In this document: in pieces, positions 17,615-29,320 of the stretch
Layout: the number at the start of each line of letters is the position of its first letter
Numbering within the stretch: position 1 is the stretch's first letter
NCBI GenBank assembly: GCA_021781835.1
Contig: JAJXWD010000005.1
Location: forward strand, 57,896-121,895
DNA length: 64,000 bases
DNA from: Pseudomonadota bacterium
Lineage (GTDB): Bacteria; Pseudomonadota; Alphaproteobacteria; Acetobacterales; Acetobacteraceae
Direction of reading: 5' to 3'
Program-made: the position numbers and the translations under genes
Notes under the pieces: generated by a model
The model's input: only the letters and a program-made list of their open reading frames with translations
Databases searched by the model: none
What the model was told of the DNA's origin: nothing

Positions 17615-17744
17615 CACCAGGCGTTTACAGAAAAGCCGGCGCGTTGGCGCCGGCCCGGTTTGCCGCTGGGGCGATGGTTCAGACATTCACGTCATCAAAC
17701 AGCGTGACGGTCTGACGCTGACCTCCGCCAGATTATTGATTTTT

Positions 17745-17849
17745 AGATCAAAATTGGTTTGGGTTGAGTCGACAGACGTAAGCTAAACCAATGAAATTGA
17801 TCGTCAAAATATGACTAGAGCGGGTGCGTCATAACGCATCCCGCTCTAG
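17745..17849 (-). repeat. Interspersed palindromic repeat, copy 2 (inverted)
   Basis: Reverse-complement copy of the 8091-8194 element with a few substitutions in the tail (TCAACCCAAACCAATTTTGATCT). The terminal hairpin is intact. It lies between the host-attachment-like gene end and the lactate permease promoter. Confidence 0.9.
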
Positions 17850-17904
17850 TGTCCCGCCGCCGCGATCTCGTGGTGTTCAGACGCGGGAGGCCAGGGTTGC
17901 GCGG

Positions 17905-18315
17905 CTACTGGCTCTGCTCGGGCATGAGTTTTTGGCGATGCACCGGACGCACCCATTGGCGGAGATGGGGCTGGAGAGCGCCATCGGCTATTTTGGTGAG
18001 GTCTTTGTCGAGCGTGCCGGCCAGCTTGGCGGCGGCCGGCTTGGTGAGGTGGCCCTTGATGACGCCCAGCACATGGGCGGGAGCGACCAGCACCAGCTCA
18101 TCGTAAGAATCGGCGTGGGTGCTCAACTGCCCGGCCACCCAGGCGGCGAATTTGCCGGGATCGCGCAGATGCGGCTCGGCGGCCTCGCCTTTGCGGCCCT
18201 CCTCGGGGAGCACGCGGCTGGCGGAATGGAGGGTATTGTCCTCGGGCGCGGGGCGGATGAAGCGGGCATGCTCGCCATCGGCCAAAGCGAAGAGGATGCG
18301 GAGATGAATGGCCAT
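17905..18315 (-). CDS. Host-attachment protein family (AtsE-like)
   Basis: A 136-residue protein starting at 18315 (MAIHLRILFALADGEHARF), chosen because AAGGAGG lies 8 bp upstream; the track ORF is 24 residues longer without a site. It resembles the family named for Agrobacterium attachment (PF10116), with a central EPHLRDPGKFAAWVAGQL segment and a C-terminal HLTKPAAAKLAGTLDKDLTKI region typical of eRF1-like bL12-associated folds. The molecular function is unknown. It is downstream of the HtrA and 2-hydroxyacid dehydrogenase genes on the same strand. Confidence 0.7.
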   Translation of the reverse strand: MAIHLRILFALADGEHARFIRPAPEDNTLHSASRVLPEEGRKGEAAEPHLRDPGKFAAWVAGQLSTHADSYDELVLVAPAHVLGVIKGHLTKPAAAKLAGTLDKDLTKIADGALQPHLRQWVRPVHRQKLMPEQSQ

Positions 18316-18396
18316 CCGGGTGGCCTCCTTGTTATCAACGAACAAAGGATGCGCCCGGATGGCGGGAAGCTCATTGATTCTGGTCAAATCCCCGCC

Positions 18397-19326
18397 TCAG
18401 GGGGCGGTGAGGGCGGCGTTGACGCCATCGAGCGCCAGATGGCCCATGGCGGTGCGGGTTTCGATGGTGGCCGAGCCCAGATGCGGGATGAGCACGGCGT
18501 TTTCGAGAGCGTAATAGCCGGGGTGGATGTCGGGTTCGTTATTATAGACATCGAGCCCGGCGGCGCGGACATGGCCCGATTTCAGCGCCGCGATGAGGGC
18601 TTCGTCATCGACGATGGGGCCGCGGCCGGTATTGACCACGATGGCGCCCGGTTTGAGCTGGGCGATGCGCTGGGCATTGAGCCAGCCATTGGTGCTGGGG
18701 CTGCCCGGCGCGTTGATGGAGAGGAAGTCGATGGCGGGGAGGAAGCTCTCGGCGGTGGCGTGGTAGACGGCGCCTTGCTCAAGCGCGGGCGGCAGGCGGG
18801 TGCGGTTGTGGTAATGGATGGTCATGTCCAGCCCGCGCGCGAAGCGGGCGAGCACCTGGCCGATGCGGCCCATGCCGTAAATGCCCAGGGTTTTGCCCGC
18901 GACATCATGGCCCAGCAGGAAGGTGGGGGCGATGCCCCGCCATTTGCCCGCGCGCAGCAGGCGCTCGCCCTCGCCCGCCCGGCGCGCGGCCATGAGCAGC
19001 AGCAGGAGCGACATTTCGGCGGTCGCGCGGTCGAGCACGCCGGGGGTGTTGGCGATTTTGATACCGCGCGCGGCCGCCGCCGCCAGATCGAGATGCTCGG
19101 TGCCGACGCTGTAGGTGGCGATGACCCGCACGCGGGCAGGCAGGGCGTTGATGATGTCGGCGGTGAATTTATCGGCCGTGTTGCAGAGAATGGCATCGAC
19201 GCCCTCGCAGGCGGCGAGCAATTTGGCGCCGTCGAACGGGCCGGCCATGCGCAGTTCGCGCACCTCGTGCTCGGCTTTGGCGCGGACCAGCACATCGGGC
19301 AGGATTTCACGGGTGATGAGGAGCAT
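18397..19326 (-). CDS. D-2-hydroxyacid dehydrogenase (glyoxylate/hydroxypyruvate reductase type)
   Basis: NAD(P)H-dependent reductase of 309 residues. The Rossmann motif GIYGMGRIGQVLARFARG (~148), NTGRGPIVDDEAL with the catalytic Arg (~234), the N-terminal YSVGTEHLDL, and IPHLGSATIETR carrying the catalytic His near the C-terminus define the family. The likely substrates are glyoxylate or hydroxypyruvate. It starts 9 bp after the htrA stop on the same strand, so the two are probably cotranscribed. Confidence 0.87.
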   Translation of the reverse strand: MLLITREILPDVLVRAKAEHEVRELRMAGPFDGAKLLAACEGVDAILCNTADKFTADIINALPARVRVIATYSVGTEHLDLAAAAARGIKIANTPGVLDRATAEMSLLLLLMAARRAGEGERLLRAGKWRGIAPTFLLGHDVAGKTLGIYGMGRIGQVLARFARGLDMTIHYHNRTRLPPALEQGAVYHATAESFLPAIDFLSINAPGSPSTNGWLNAQRIAQLKPGAIVVNTGRGPIVDDEALIAALKSGHVRAAGLDVYNNEPDIHPGYYALENAVLIPHLGSATIETRTAMGHLALDGVNAALTAP

Positions 19327-19335
19327 GGGCGGGCC

Positions 19336-20775
<1,440 letters not shown>

Positions 20776-20838
20776 GGAGAGAGTGTGCGGTCGGGGCGCG
20801 ATCTTATCAAGAGGGGAGCAAGGCTCTATGTGAGGGGC

Positions 20839-21843
20839 ATGAGCGAAAATGATGTGCGCGCCGCACTGGCGCCTTTTGGAATGAATGGCCGGATCGACGG
20901 CGTGTTTGTGAAAGACGGGCTGGTGCAGGTGAGCCTGACCGCCACGCGCGAGGAGGCGGCGAGGCTGGAAGCCACCCGCCAGGACATGCAGGCGGCGCTG
21001 GGGGATATGCCGGGCGTGAAAAACGCCCTTGTGGTGTTTACCGCCGCCAAGGTGCCCGCCCCCGAAGCCGCCCCGGCCCCGGCCTTGCTTACGGATGTGG
21101 CGCATGTGGTGGCCGTGGCCTCGGGCAAGGGGGGGGTTGGCAAATCGACCGTGGCGGCGAACCTCGCCATTGCGCTGGCCCAGGGCGGCCTGGCGGTGGG
21201 GCTTTTGGACGCGGATATTTACGGCCCCTCGCTGCCCACCATGCTCGGCAGCCATGCCAAGCCGGAGGTGCGCGACGGCATGATCGAGCCGCTCGAGCGG
21301 TTTGGGGTGAAGATGATGTCGATCGGGCTGCTGGTGCCGGCCGAAAAGGCGCTGGTGTGGCGCGGGCCGATGGTGATGGGGGCGCTCAACCAGATGCTGG
21401 GGCAGGTGAAGTGGGGCAGGCTGGATGTGCTGGTGGTGGACTTGCCCCCCGGCACGGGCGATGCCCAGCTGACACTGGCGCAAAAGGCCAAGCCCGCGGG
21501 GGCGGTGATTGTCTCGACGCCGCAGGATGTGGCGCTGATCGATGCGCGGCGGGGCGCGCAGATGTTTGCCCAGGTGAATGTGCCGGTGCTCGGGATTGTT
21601 GAGAATATGAGCTATTTCTGCTGCCCCGCCTGCGGGCACCGGGCGGAGATTTTTGGCCATGGCGGGGCCAGGGCGGAGGCTGCGAAGATCGGCGTGCCGT
21701 TCCTGGGGGAAATTCCTCTCGAGCTGGCGGTGAGGGAAAGCGGGGATGCGGGACGGCCGGTGATCTTGGCCGCGCCCGAGAGCGCCGCGGCCCTGGCGTT
21801 TATGGCGCTGGGCGCGCGGGTGAGAGGTGCGCTCGGGGCATGA
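20839..21843 (+). CDS. Mrp/ApbC-family P-loop ATPase, Fe-S cluster carrier
   Basis: Scaffold or carrier delivering Fe-S clusters in the cytosol. Start at 20839 (MSENDVRAAL) with GAGGGG upstream, 334 residues. A MIP18-like N-terminal domain (1-75) is followed by the deviant Walker A ASGKGGVGKST (94-104), switch DADIYGPSLPTML, Walker B VVDLPPGTGD, and the cluster-binding CPAC inside MSYFCCPACGHR. Its last 4 bp overlap holC. Confidence 0.92.
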   Translation: MSENDVRAALAPFGMNGRIDGVFVKDGLVQVSLTATREEAARLEATRQDMQAALGDMPGVKNALVVFTAAKVPAPEAAPAPALLTDVAHVVAVASGKGGVGKSTVAANLAIALAQGGLAVGLLDADIYGPSLPTMLGSHAKPEVRDGMIEPLERFGVKMMSIGLLVPAEKALVWRGPMVMGALNQMLGQVKWGRLDVLVVDLPPGTGDAQLTLAQKAKPAGAVIVSTPQDVALIDARRGAQMFAQVNVPVLGIVENMSYFCCPACGHRAEIFGHGGARAEAAKIGVPFLGEIPLELAVRESGDAGRPVILAAPESAAALAFMALGARVRGALGA

Positions 21844-22289
21844 GCCAGATCGGGTTCTACCACCTCACGCGCTCGGATTTGTTCGCCGCCCTGCCCGCCC
21901 TGCTGGGCCGGACGCTGGCGGCGAACGAGACCGCGCTGGTGGTGTGCCCCGATGATGTGACACTGCGGATGCTCGATGAGCGGCTATGGACCTGTGCCAG
22001 CCCCGATTGGCTGCCGCACGGCACGCGCGCCACGCCCCACCCGGAATGGCAGCCGGTGTTTTTGACCCTGACGGCCGAGGAGAACCCGGCCGGGGCGCGG
22101 TTTTTGTTTTGCGTGAACGGCGCGGGAGCCGGGGCGGCGGGCGGCTTTACGCGGGTGTTCGATTTGTTTGACGGCAATGACCCAGACGCCGTGGCCGCCG
22201 CGCGCGGGCGCTGGAAGGCCGCCAAGGAGGCCGGCCATGAGCTGGCCTACTGGAAGCAGGAAGAGAGCGGCTGGGTGAAGGCGGGGTAG
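21840..22289 (+). CDS. holC: DNA polymerase III chi subunit
   Basis: A 149-residue chi subunit, which links the clamp loader to SSB. Typical features are the N-terminal IGFYHLTRSDL, LVVCPDD, LDERLWTCASPDWLPHG and the C-terminal RWKAAKEAGHELAYWKQEE. It overlaps mrp by ATGA, suggesting coupled translation. Confidence 0.9.
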   Translation: MSQIGFYHLTRSDLFAALPALLGRTLAANETALVVCPDDVTLRMLDERLWTCASPDWLPHGTRATPHPEWQPVFLTLTAEENPAGARFLFCVNGAGAGAAGGFTRVFDLFDGNDPDAVAAARGRWKAAKEAGHELAYWKQEESGWVKAG

Positions 22290-22350
22290 AGCAACATCCG
22301 ATCAGGTCGCGGCATCCGGTTGGGTGAAGCTGAGCGTTGAAACAACGAGC

Positions 22351-22392
22351 CAGGGCATGTTTCATGAGCCTGGGCGAATGAAAAACGCCCTG
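22351..22392. repeat. Imperfect inverted repeat in front of the LysE-family gene
   Basis: CAGGGCATGTTTCAT pairs with ATGAAAAACGCCCTG (two mismatches, 12-nt loop), 48 bp upstream of the LysE-family start and 61 bp after holC. It could terminate holC or act as an operator. The rest of this 151-bp gap shows nothing recognisable. Confidence 0.5.
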
Positions 22393-22440
22393 ACTTGGGG
22401 GCGCGATGCCCGTTTGGGTTTGACAGGGAGGATGAGCAGG

Positions 22441-23085
22441 ATGGCGGGGCTGGGCATGGTCAATTTTCCTCTGCTGCTCGCTTTTGTGGCGGCGGCCTCG
22501 GTGCTGACGATCACGCCGGGGGCGGATACGGCGATGGTGCTCCGGGCGGCGACGGTGGAGGGACGCCGGGCGGCGAGCCTGGCCGCTTTCGGGGTGGCGC
22601 TGGGCTGCCTGTGCTGGGGCGCCTTTACCGCGCTGGGGCTGGGCGCGCTGCTCCGCGCCTCCGAGCTTGCTTATTCGATCGTCAAATGCGCGGGGGCGGG
22701 GTATCTTTTGTGGCTGGGCGCCCGGCTGCTGATATGGCCGCGCGCGGCGCTGGAAGGCGCGCCGCACAGGCGGCGGGCGGGCAGCGGCCGGGAGGCGTTT
22801 TGGCGGGGGTTTTTCACCAACCTGCTGAACCCGAAAATCGGCCTGTTTTACGTGACCTTTCTGCCGCAATTCGTGCCGGTGCACGCGGGGGTCGCCGGGT
22901 ATTCGTTTGGCCTCGCCTGCCTGCATGTGCTGCTGACGCTGGCCTGGTTCACGGCCCTGATCGCCGCCACGGCGCCTTTGGGCAACTGGCTCCGGCGGCC
23001 CGCCGCCGTGCGGCTGCTGGACCGCCTGACGGGCGGCATTTTCGTGGCGTTCGGACTCCGGCTGGCCAGCTCGACGGTTCGGTGA
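22441..23085 (+). CDS. LysE/RhtB-family amino-acid exporter
   Basis: A 214-residue inner-membrane protein exporting amino acids or their derivatives. The family signature near the N-terminus (TITPGADTAMVLR) and the FWRGFFTNLLNPKIGLFYVTFLPQF block are clear, with about six hydrophobic segments. I start at 22441 (MAGLGMVNFP) with GGAGG upstream; ATGs at 22432 and 22456 are alternatives. Substrate unknown. Confidence 0.88.
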   Translation: MAGLGMVNFPLLLAFVAAASVLTITPGADTAMVLRAATVEGRRAASLAAFGVALGCLCWGAFTALGLGALLRASELAYSIVKCAGAGYLLWLGARLLIWPRAALEGAPHRRRAGSGREAFWRGFFTNLLNPKIGLFYVTFLPQFVPVHAGVAGYSFGLACLHVLLTLAWFTALIAATAPLGNWLRRPAAVRLLDRLTGGIFVAFGLRLASSTVR

Positions 23086-23165
23086 CGGGCCGCCAGCCTC
23101 GATCAATATCGGGGTCGATCGCGGTGGCGGATGCAAGCCACCCCAATGAAAGTGAATGCCAAAAC

Positions 23166-23269
23166 TAGAGCGGGATGCGTTATGACGCACCCGCTCCAGT
23201 TATATTTTAACGATCAATTTCATTGGTTTAGCTTACGTCTGTCGACTCAATCCAAACCAATATCGATCT
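23166..23269 (+). repeat. Interspersed palindromic repeat, copy 3
   Basis: Same orientation as copy 1. The right arm of the terminal hairpin has a T-to-C change (CCGCTCCAG), so the stem is slightly weakened; the tail through TTTAGCTTACGTCTGTCGAC is conserved. It lies between the LysE-family gene and the NTF2-like gene (convergent ends). Confidence 0.9.
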
Positions 23270-23282
23270 AGAGGAGAGCGGG

Positions 23283-23693
23283 TCAGGGTTTGACCTGGGC
23301 GAGCCAGTCTTCGAGGTTATAATAATTGGTGACGCGGGTGATGCGGCCATTGGCAATGGCGAAAAACGCGCCGCCGGGCAGCAGATAGCGTTGGCCGGAG
23401 GCCGCGGGCAGGCCGGGCTGGCTGGCGAGGTAGGCCCCGTGCACGACATATTCGGCCGCGGCGCGGGTGCCGTCGGCCGTGGCCATGATGGTGATATCGG
23501 TCAGGTGTTCATCGTAGGCGCGGCGCATTTCGGCCATGAAGGCCGCGAAGGCCGGCTTGCCGTGCGCGGGCGGGCTTTGGTTGATGTCGTGGCGGACATC
23601 GTCGGCCAGCAAGGCGAGCATGGCGGGGTGATCGCCGGCATTGAAGGCGGCGTAATAGGCGGCGATGAGGGCAAGGGCGGCGGCGTGGGGCAT
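23283..23693 (-). CDS. SnoaL/NTF2-like ketosteroid-isomerase-related protein
   Basis: A 136-residue cone-shaped alpha+beta-barrel protein. The family pattern AYYAAFNAGDHPAMLALLADDVRHDIN is followed by HGKPAFAAFM and a C-terminal GGAFFAIANGRITRVTNYYNLEDW. These small enzymes or binding proteins act on varied small molecules; no substrate can be assigned. It starts 9 bp after mutL. Confidence 0.8.
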   Translation of the reverse strand: MPHAAALALIAAYYAAFNAGDHPAMLALLADDVRHDINQSPPAHGKPAFAAFMAEMRRAYDEHLTDITIMATADGTRAAAEYVVHGAYLASQPGLPAASGQRYLLPGGAFFAIANGRITRVTNYYNLEDWLAQVKP

Positions 23694-23702
23694 GGGGGGC
23701 TT

Positions 23703-25454
<1,752 letters not shown>

Positions 25455-25493
25455 GGGCGCCGTTTAGCATGATTGTCCGAGTCTCGGGAAAGA

Positions 25494-27281
25494 TCAGGAG
25501 ACGGCGGCGCGGATGGTGGCCCGGGCAACGGCGCGCGAGGCCGGCTCGCCCAGCAGCGGCCCCTGCCCCGTATGGCAGCCTTGGGCGCGGAGCAGGGTGA
25601 GCTGGGCCTCCTGCTCGATGCCCGGCGCGGTGACGGTGAGGTGCAAATTGGCGGCCAGGGAGAGAATGGCGGCCACGATGGCGTCGGCCGTCTGGTCCTG
25701 ACCGAGTTTTTGGGTGAAGCGCCGGTCGAGCCGGAGGCGGGTGACCGGCAGATTGACCAGGGCGCCGAGCGAGGAGGCGCCGGAGCCGAAATCTCCCAGC
25801 ACCACGCCGATATTTTGCCCCCGCAAGGTGGCGATGAGGCCCAAGGCCTGCTCGCGGCGGGCGGAAAGCTGGGATTCGCTCAGCTCGATTTCGAGCTGCT
25901 CGGGTTTGAGGCCGGTTTTGCGCAAGATGGTCTGGAGGCGGGGGATCAGGTGCGGGTCCTGGAGCTGGCTGGCCTCTAAGGCGAGCGACACGCGCGGGGC
26001 GCCGGCGCTTTGGGCCTCGGCGCAGGCGCGCTCGATGAGCTGGGCGCCAAGCTCGAGCGCGAGGCCGGCCTCCTCGGCGGCTTGCATGAATTGCTCGGGC
26101 GCCAGCAGGCCCTGGGCCGGGTGGTGCCAGCGGGGCTGGGCCTCGAACCCGGCGAGGCTCATGTCGTGCAGATTATAGATGGGCTGGTAGAGCAGGCGGA
26201 TTTCGCCGCGGGCGATGGCGCTGTGCAGCTCATCGCGCAGATGGGGCGGCGCGGGCGGCGGCGGGGCTTCCAGCGCCACGGGGGCGGCGCGGGGGCGGGC
26301 GACATCTTCGTGACGAAACATATGCAGGCGCCCGCCGCCCGCGCGCGCCGCCTGGAGCAGGGCCTGCTCGCCCGCCGCCATCAGCTGGTCGGCGTCGGCC
26401 GCGTGGTCGGGGCACAGGGCCAGGCCGATGGAAAGCTGCACCGTGACCAGCTGGCCGTGCAGAACGAACGGCTCGCCGCAGGACGCCATGATCTGGCCCC
26501 CCAGGGAAAGGCCGCGATTGGGCGCGCTGGTGGCGGGCAGGAGCAGGGCGAATTTATCGCTGCCCAGGCGGGCGAATATGTCGTCCTTGGCCAGCATGGC
26601 GCCCAGGCGGTCCGCGAATTGACGCAGCAGCAGGTCGCCGGCATCGCGGCCATGCTGCTCGTTGACGCGCTTGAACTGGTCGATATCGGCGAGGAACAGG
26701 GTGACGGTGCCATGGCCCTGGGCGGCGACGGCCTGGCGCAGCAGATCGGTGAAATGGGCGCGGTTGGGCAGGCTGGTCAGCGGATCAAAGCGGGTGAGGC
26801 GGGCGATTTTGGCGGCGTCTTCGGTTTGGCGGGAAATGTCTCGCAGGGCGGTGGCGGTGGCGGGCTGGCCGTCGAATTCCAAGGCACGCGAGGCGATCTC
26901 GACCAGCAGCTCGGTTTTGTTGGCGCGCAGAAGGTGGAAGCTGGCAAGCTCGGGGCCGGGCGCCTCGAGCGCGGCGCGCAGGGCGGCGACCTCATCGGCG
27001 CGGGCGAGGGTGGCGAAACTCTGCCCCAGCCACTCACGCTCGCGCACCCCGAGCAGGCGGGTGAGCGCGCTGTTCATGAACAGGATCACCCCTTGGCGGT
27101 GGATGAGCAGGCCGTCCAGGCTGGCATCGCCCAAGGCGCGGCTCCACAGGCGCTGGCGGGCGAGCTGGCGCTCATATTCACGGCGGATGAACGCCCCCTG
27201 GACCCATAAAAACACCAGCGCCCCGCCCAGCAGGCCAAGTGCCGCCAACAGCCCGAACCCGATGAAGCCTTGTGCCGACAT
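25494..27281 (-). CDS. PAS-GGDEF-EAL protein with degenerate catalytic motifs
   Basis: Start at 27281 (MSAQGFIGFGLL) with GGAGG upstream, 595 residues. One N-terminal membrane helix (~5-28), a PAS-like region (~45-150), a GGDEF domain (~165-320) and an EAL domain (~345-590). The GGDEF signature reads GSDKF. In the EAL part, GFEAQPRW replaces GFEALxRW, the usual DDFG reads GDFG, and the AEGVE block reads APGIE. It is thus probably neither an active cyclase nor phosphodiesterase; a c-di-GMP-binding or scaffolding role is inferred. Upstream of mutL on the same strand (39-bp gap). Confidence 0.82.
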   Translation of the reverse strand: MSAQGFIGFGLLAALGLLGGALVFLWVQGAFIRREYERQLARQRLWSRALGDASLDGLLIHRQGVILFMNSALTRLLGVREREWLGQSFATLARADEVAALRAALEAPGPELASFHLLRANKTELLVEIASRALEFDGQPATATALRDISRQTEDAAKIARLTRFDPLTSLPNRAHFTDLLRQAVAAQGHGTVTLFLADIDQFKRVNEQHGRDAGDLLLRQFADRLGAMLAKDDIFARLGSDKFALLLPATSAPNRGLSLGGQIMASCGEPFVLHGQLVTVQLSIGLALCPDHAADADQLMAAGEQALLQAARAGGGRLHMFRHEDVARPRAAPVALEAPPPPAPPHLRDELHSAIARGEIRLLYQPIYNLHDMSLAGFEAQPRWHHPAQGLLAPEQFMQAAEEAGLALELGAQLIERACAEAQSAGAPRVSLALEASQLQDPHLIPRLQTILRKTGLKPEQLEIELSESQLSARREQALGLIATLRGQNIGVVLGDFGSGASSLGALVNLPVTRLRLDRRFTQKLGQDQTADAIVAAILSLAANLHLTVTAPGIEQEAQLTLLRAQGCHTGQGPLLGEPASRAVARATIRAAVS

Positions 27282-27422
27282 GCTGCCGCGCCTCCGCGCC
27301 GAATGGTAAATGGCCCAGCAAGAATGACGGCAAATGCTTAAACCTTGCTCAATGGCTCCTGGGAAAATATTCTTCGTGAAAATTACCAGGCCGGCGCGCC
27401 GGCGACGCCACAGGGGGGTTGA

Positions 27423-28139
27423 GTGAAAGTTCTTGTTTTTCAGCATGTTGCTAGTGAAAATCCGGGCAGTTTCGGCGAGGTCATGCGCGCGCGGGGGGTG
27501 GCGTGGGAGGCCGTGGAGCTGGATGAGGGCGAGCCGATACCCGATCTGGCCGGCTATGACGCGCTGCTGGTGATGGGCGGGCCGATGGATGTGTGGGAAA
27601 CCGACGCCCACCCCTGGCTGGTGGCGGAACTGGCGGCCATCCGGGACTGGGTGGCGGCCGGGCGGCCTTATCTGGGCGTGTGCCTGGGCCACCAGCTGCT
27701 GGCCACCGCGTTTGGCGGCCATGTGGCCACCATGGAGCAGGGGCCGGAAGTGGGCATAATGCGCGTGGCGGTCGAGGATGACCCGCTATTCGCGGGCATT
27801 ACCCCGGTATGCACCGGCTTTGAGTGGCACAATGCCGAGGTGAAGCGCCTGCCCGAAGGCGCGAAAGTGCTGGCGCGCGGCGCCCATTGCCCGGTGCAGG
27901 CCATGAAGCTGGGACAAAATGCCTATGGCATACAGTTTCACATGGAGCTGATGCACCATACCGCCGAAGCCTGGGCGGAGATGCCGGAATATCGCGCGGC
28001 GCTGGAGCGGGTGCGCGGCTCGCTGGCCGAGGTGCAGGCGGAAGTGACGGCGCATTTCGGGCCGCTTTACGGCGATGCCACGCAACTGTTTGGAAACTTC
28101 TTGAAGATTGCGGAGCAGCGGGGAAGTGTGGCAACATAA
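27423..28139 (+). CDS. Class I glutamine amidotransferase (GMP-synthase-like)
   Basis: A 238-residue stand-alone GATase1 domain. The nucleophile elbow GVCLGHQ (Cys87) and IQFHME (His ~173, Glu ~175) complete the catalytic triad. No synthetase domain is attached, and GuaA itself is about 520 residues, so this is the YfeJ-like family of uncertain acceptor. It is followed 7 bp later by a secreted-protein gene. Confidence 0.82.
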   Translation: MKVLVFQHVASENPGSFGEVMRARGVAWEAVELDEGEPIPDLAGYDALLVMGGPMDVWETDAHPWLVAELAAIRDWVAAGRPYLGVCLGHQLLATAFGGHVATMEQGPEVGIMRVAVEDDPLFAGITPVCTGFEWHNAEVKRLPEGAKVLARGAHCPVQAMKLGQNAYGIQFHMELMHHTAEAWAEMPEYRAALERVRGSLAEVQAEVTAHFGPLYGDATQLFGNFLKIAEQRGSVAT

Positions 28140-28146
28140 AGTTGCA

Positions 28147-28773
28147 ATGAAAGCCGCCAAACTCGCCTTTTTGTCTCTGCTTCTCGGTCTGCCCGGCGCG
28201 GCCTTGGCCCAAACCACCGCCGCCGCGCCGGTGATTGCCAGCTTCAGCGCCGTGGGGCCGGGAGACAGCCCGGCGCCGGGAGATCCGGCGGCGGGGGCAG
28301 GGCCGATGAACATTACCTTCAGCGACGGCACCAGCGCCGCCTTTGGGCTGGAAACCGATGCGGTGTACGGCGACCAGGTGGGGTTTTTGGATGTGCAGCT
28401 AAGCCCAGACAAGACCACGCTGGGGTATTTGGAAAGCTTCGACGATTGCATCCAGCCCAGCCCGTGCGCGATGGAGCTGAGCCTGTGGCGGGGCGGCAAG
28501 GTGGTGTACCGGTTCCGGCCGCAGGTGGGCATGGTGTGGGGCTGGCAATTCTCGCCCGATGGCCGGGCGATTTATGTGCAGACCGGCTATCCGCAAAATG
28601 ACACGGTAGGGGTGTATCACGAGATTTTGCTCGGCTCCGGCCGGGAGGCGGCAACTTATGACCCTGACAATGAGGATGGCCAGGCGCCGCCGCCGGCGGG
28701 CGGGGCGGGGAAACCCGCCAGCGCAGCCGCCAAGCCGGACTGGGTGGCGAATTTCAGGGACCCGACGCAGTAA
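28147..28773 (+). CDS. Secreted protein of unknown function
   Basis: A 208-residue protein from the ATG at 28147 with a clear Sec signal peptide (MKAAKLAFLSLLLGLPGAALA). The mature part looks beta-rich and contains DVQLSPDKTTLGYLESFDDC and GWQFSPDGRAIYVQTGYP, reminiscent of WD40/TolB-like blades, with two Cys that may form a disulfide. The C-terminus is Pro/Ala-rich. I do not recognise a specific family. Its 3' end overlaps the convergent rsmD by 20 bp. Confidence 0.65.
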   Translation: MKAAKLAFLSLLLGLPGAALAQTTAAAPVIASFSAVGPGDSPAPGDPAAGAGPMNITFSDGTSAAFGLETDAVYGDQVGFLDVQLSPDKTTLGYLESFDDCIQPSPCAMELSLWRGGKVVYRFRPQVGMVWGWQFSPDGRAIYVQTGYPQNDTVGVYHEILLGSGREAATYDPDNEDGQAPPPAGGAGKPASAAAKPDWVANFRDPTQ

Positions 28774-29320
28774 AGCGCCAGATTTTCACCTGCGCCTTGC
28801 CGTGTGAGCGCGCGGCCAGAAGCGCGGGGGTGGCCATGTCATCGCCCGGGCCGAACTCGGCCACGATGACCGCGCCCTCGGCCAGCCAGCCCCGCGCGGC
28901 CAGGGCGGAGAGCGCCTGGGGCACCAAATTCTGGCCGTAAGGCGGGTCCAGAAACACCAGATCATGCGGCGTGCCGGGCGGGCAGGAACGCACATCACCC
29001 GGCTGCACGCGCGCGCGGGCCTCGGCCCCGCAAGCCGCGATGTTGGCCCGCAAGGCCCGCAACGCCGCCCCCGACTGCTCGAAAAACACCGCCTGCCCGG
29101 CCCCGCGCGACAAGGCTTCCAGCCCATAGGCGCCGGTGCCCGCGAATACATCGAGCAGCTTGGCGCCGCGCAGCTCGCACCATGGAGTATGGGCCAATAT
29201 GTCAAACACCGCCTGGCGCGCCCGCACATTGGTCGGGCGCGTCTCCTGGCCATCGGGGGCTTGCAGCCGGCGGCCGCGCCAAAGCCCGGCGACAATCCGC
29301 GGTCCTTGGGCGATGGTCAT
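28754..29320 (-). CDS. rsmD: 16S rRNA (guanine-N2)-methyltransferase RsmD
   Basis: Methylates G966 of 16S rRNA. I start at 29320 (MTIAQGPRIVAG); the longer track frame is only translation of the intergenic palindrome. At 188 residues it has the RsmD N-terminal basic motif GLWRGRRLQAPDGQETRPTNVRARQAVFDIL, the SAM motif LLDVFAGTGAYGLEALSRGA and the catalytic FLDPPYGQ. Its stop lies inside the 3' end of the convergent secreted-protein gene. Confidence 0.9.
   Translation of the reverse strand: MTIAQGPRIVAGLWRGRRLQAPDGQETRPTNVRARQAVFDILAHTPWCELRGAKLLDVFAGTGAYGLEALSRGAGQAVFFEQSGAALRALRANIAACGAEARARVQPGDVRSCPPGTPHDLVFLDPPYGQNLVPQALSALAARGWLAEGAVIVAEFGPGDDMATPALLAARSHGKAQVKIWRFTASGP

Noticed and set aside
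22147-23190. 347-residue minus-strand ORF starting MRHNASRSS
   Set aside because: It starts inside repeat copy 3 and runs antisense to the LysE-family gene; the 17824 plus-strand ORF has the same origin.
27423-28139. GMP synthase GuaA
   Set aside because: Only the amidotransferase domain is present and the protein is half the needed length.
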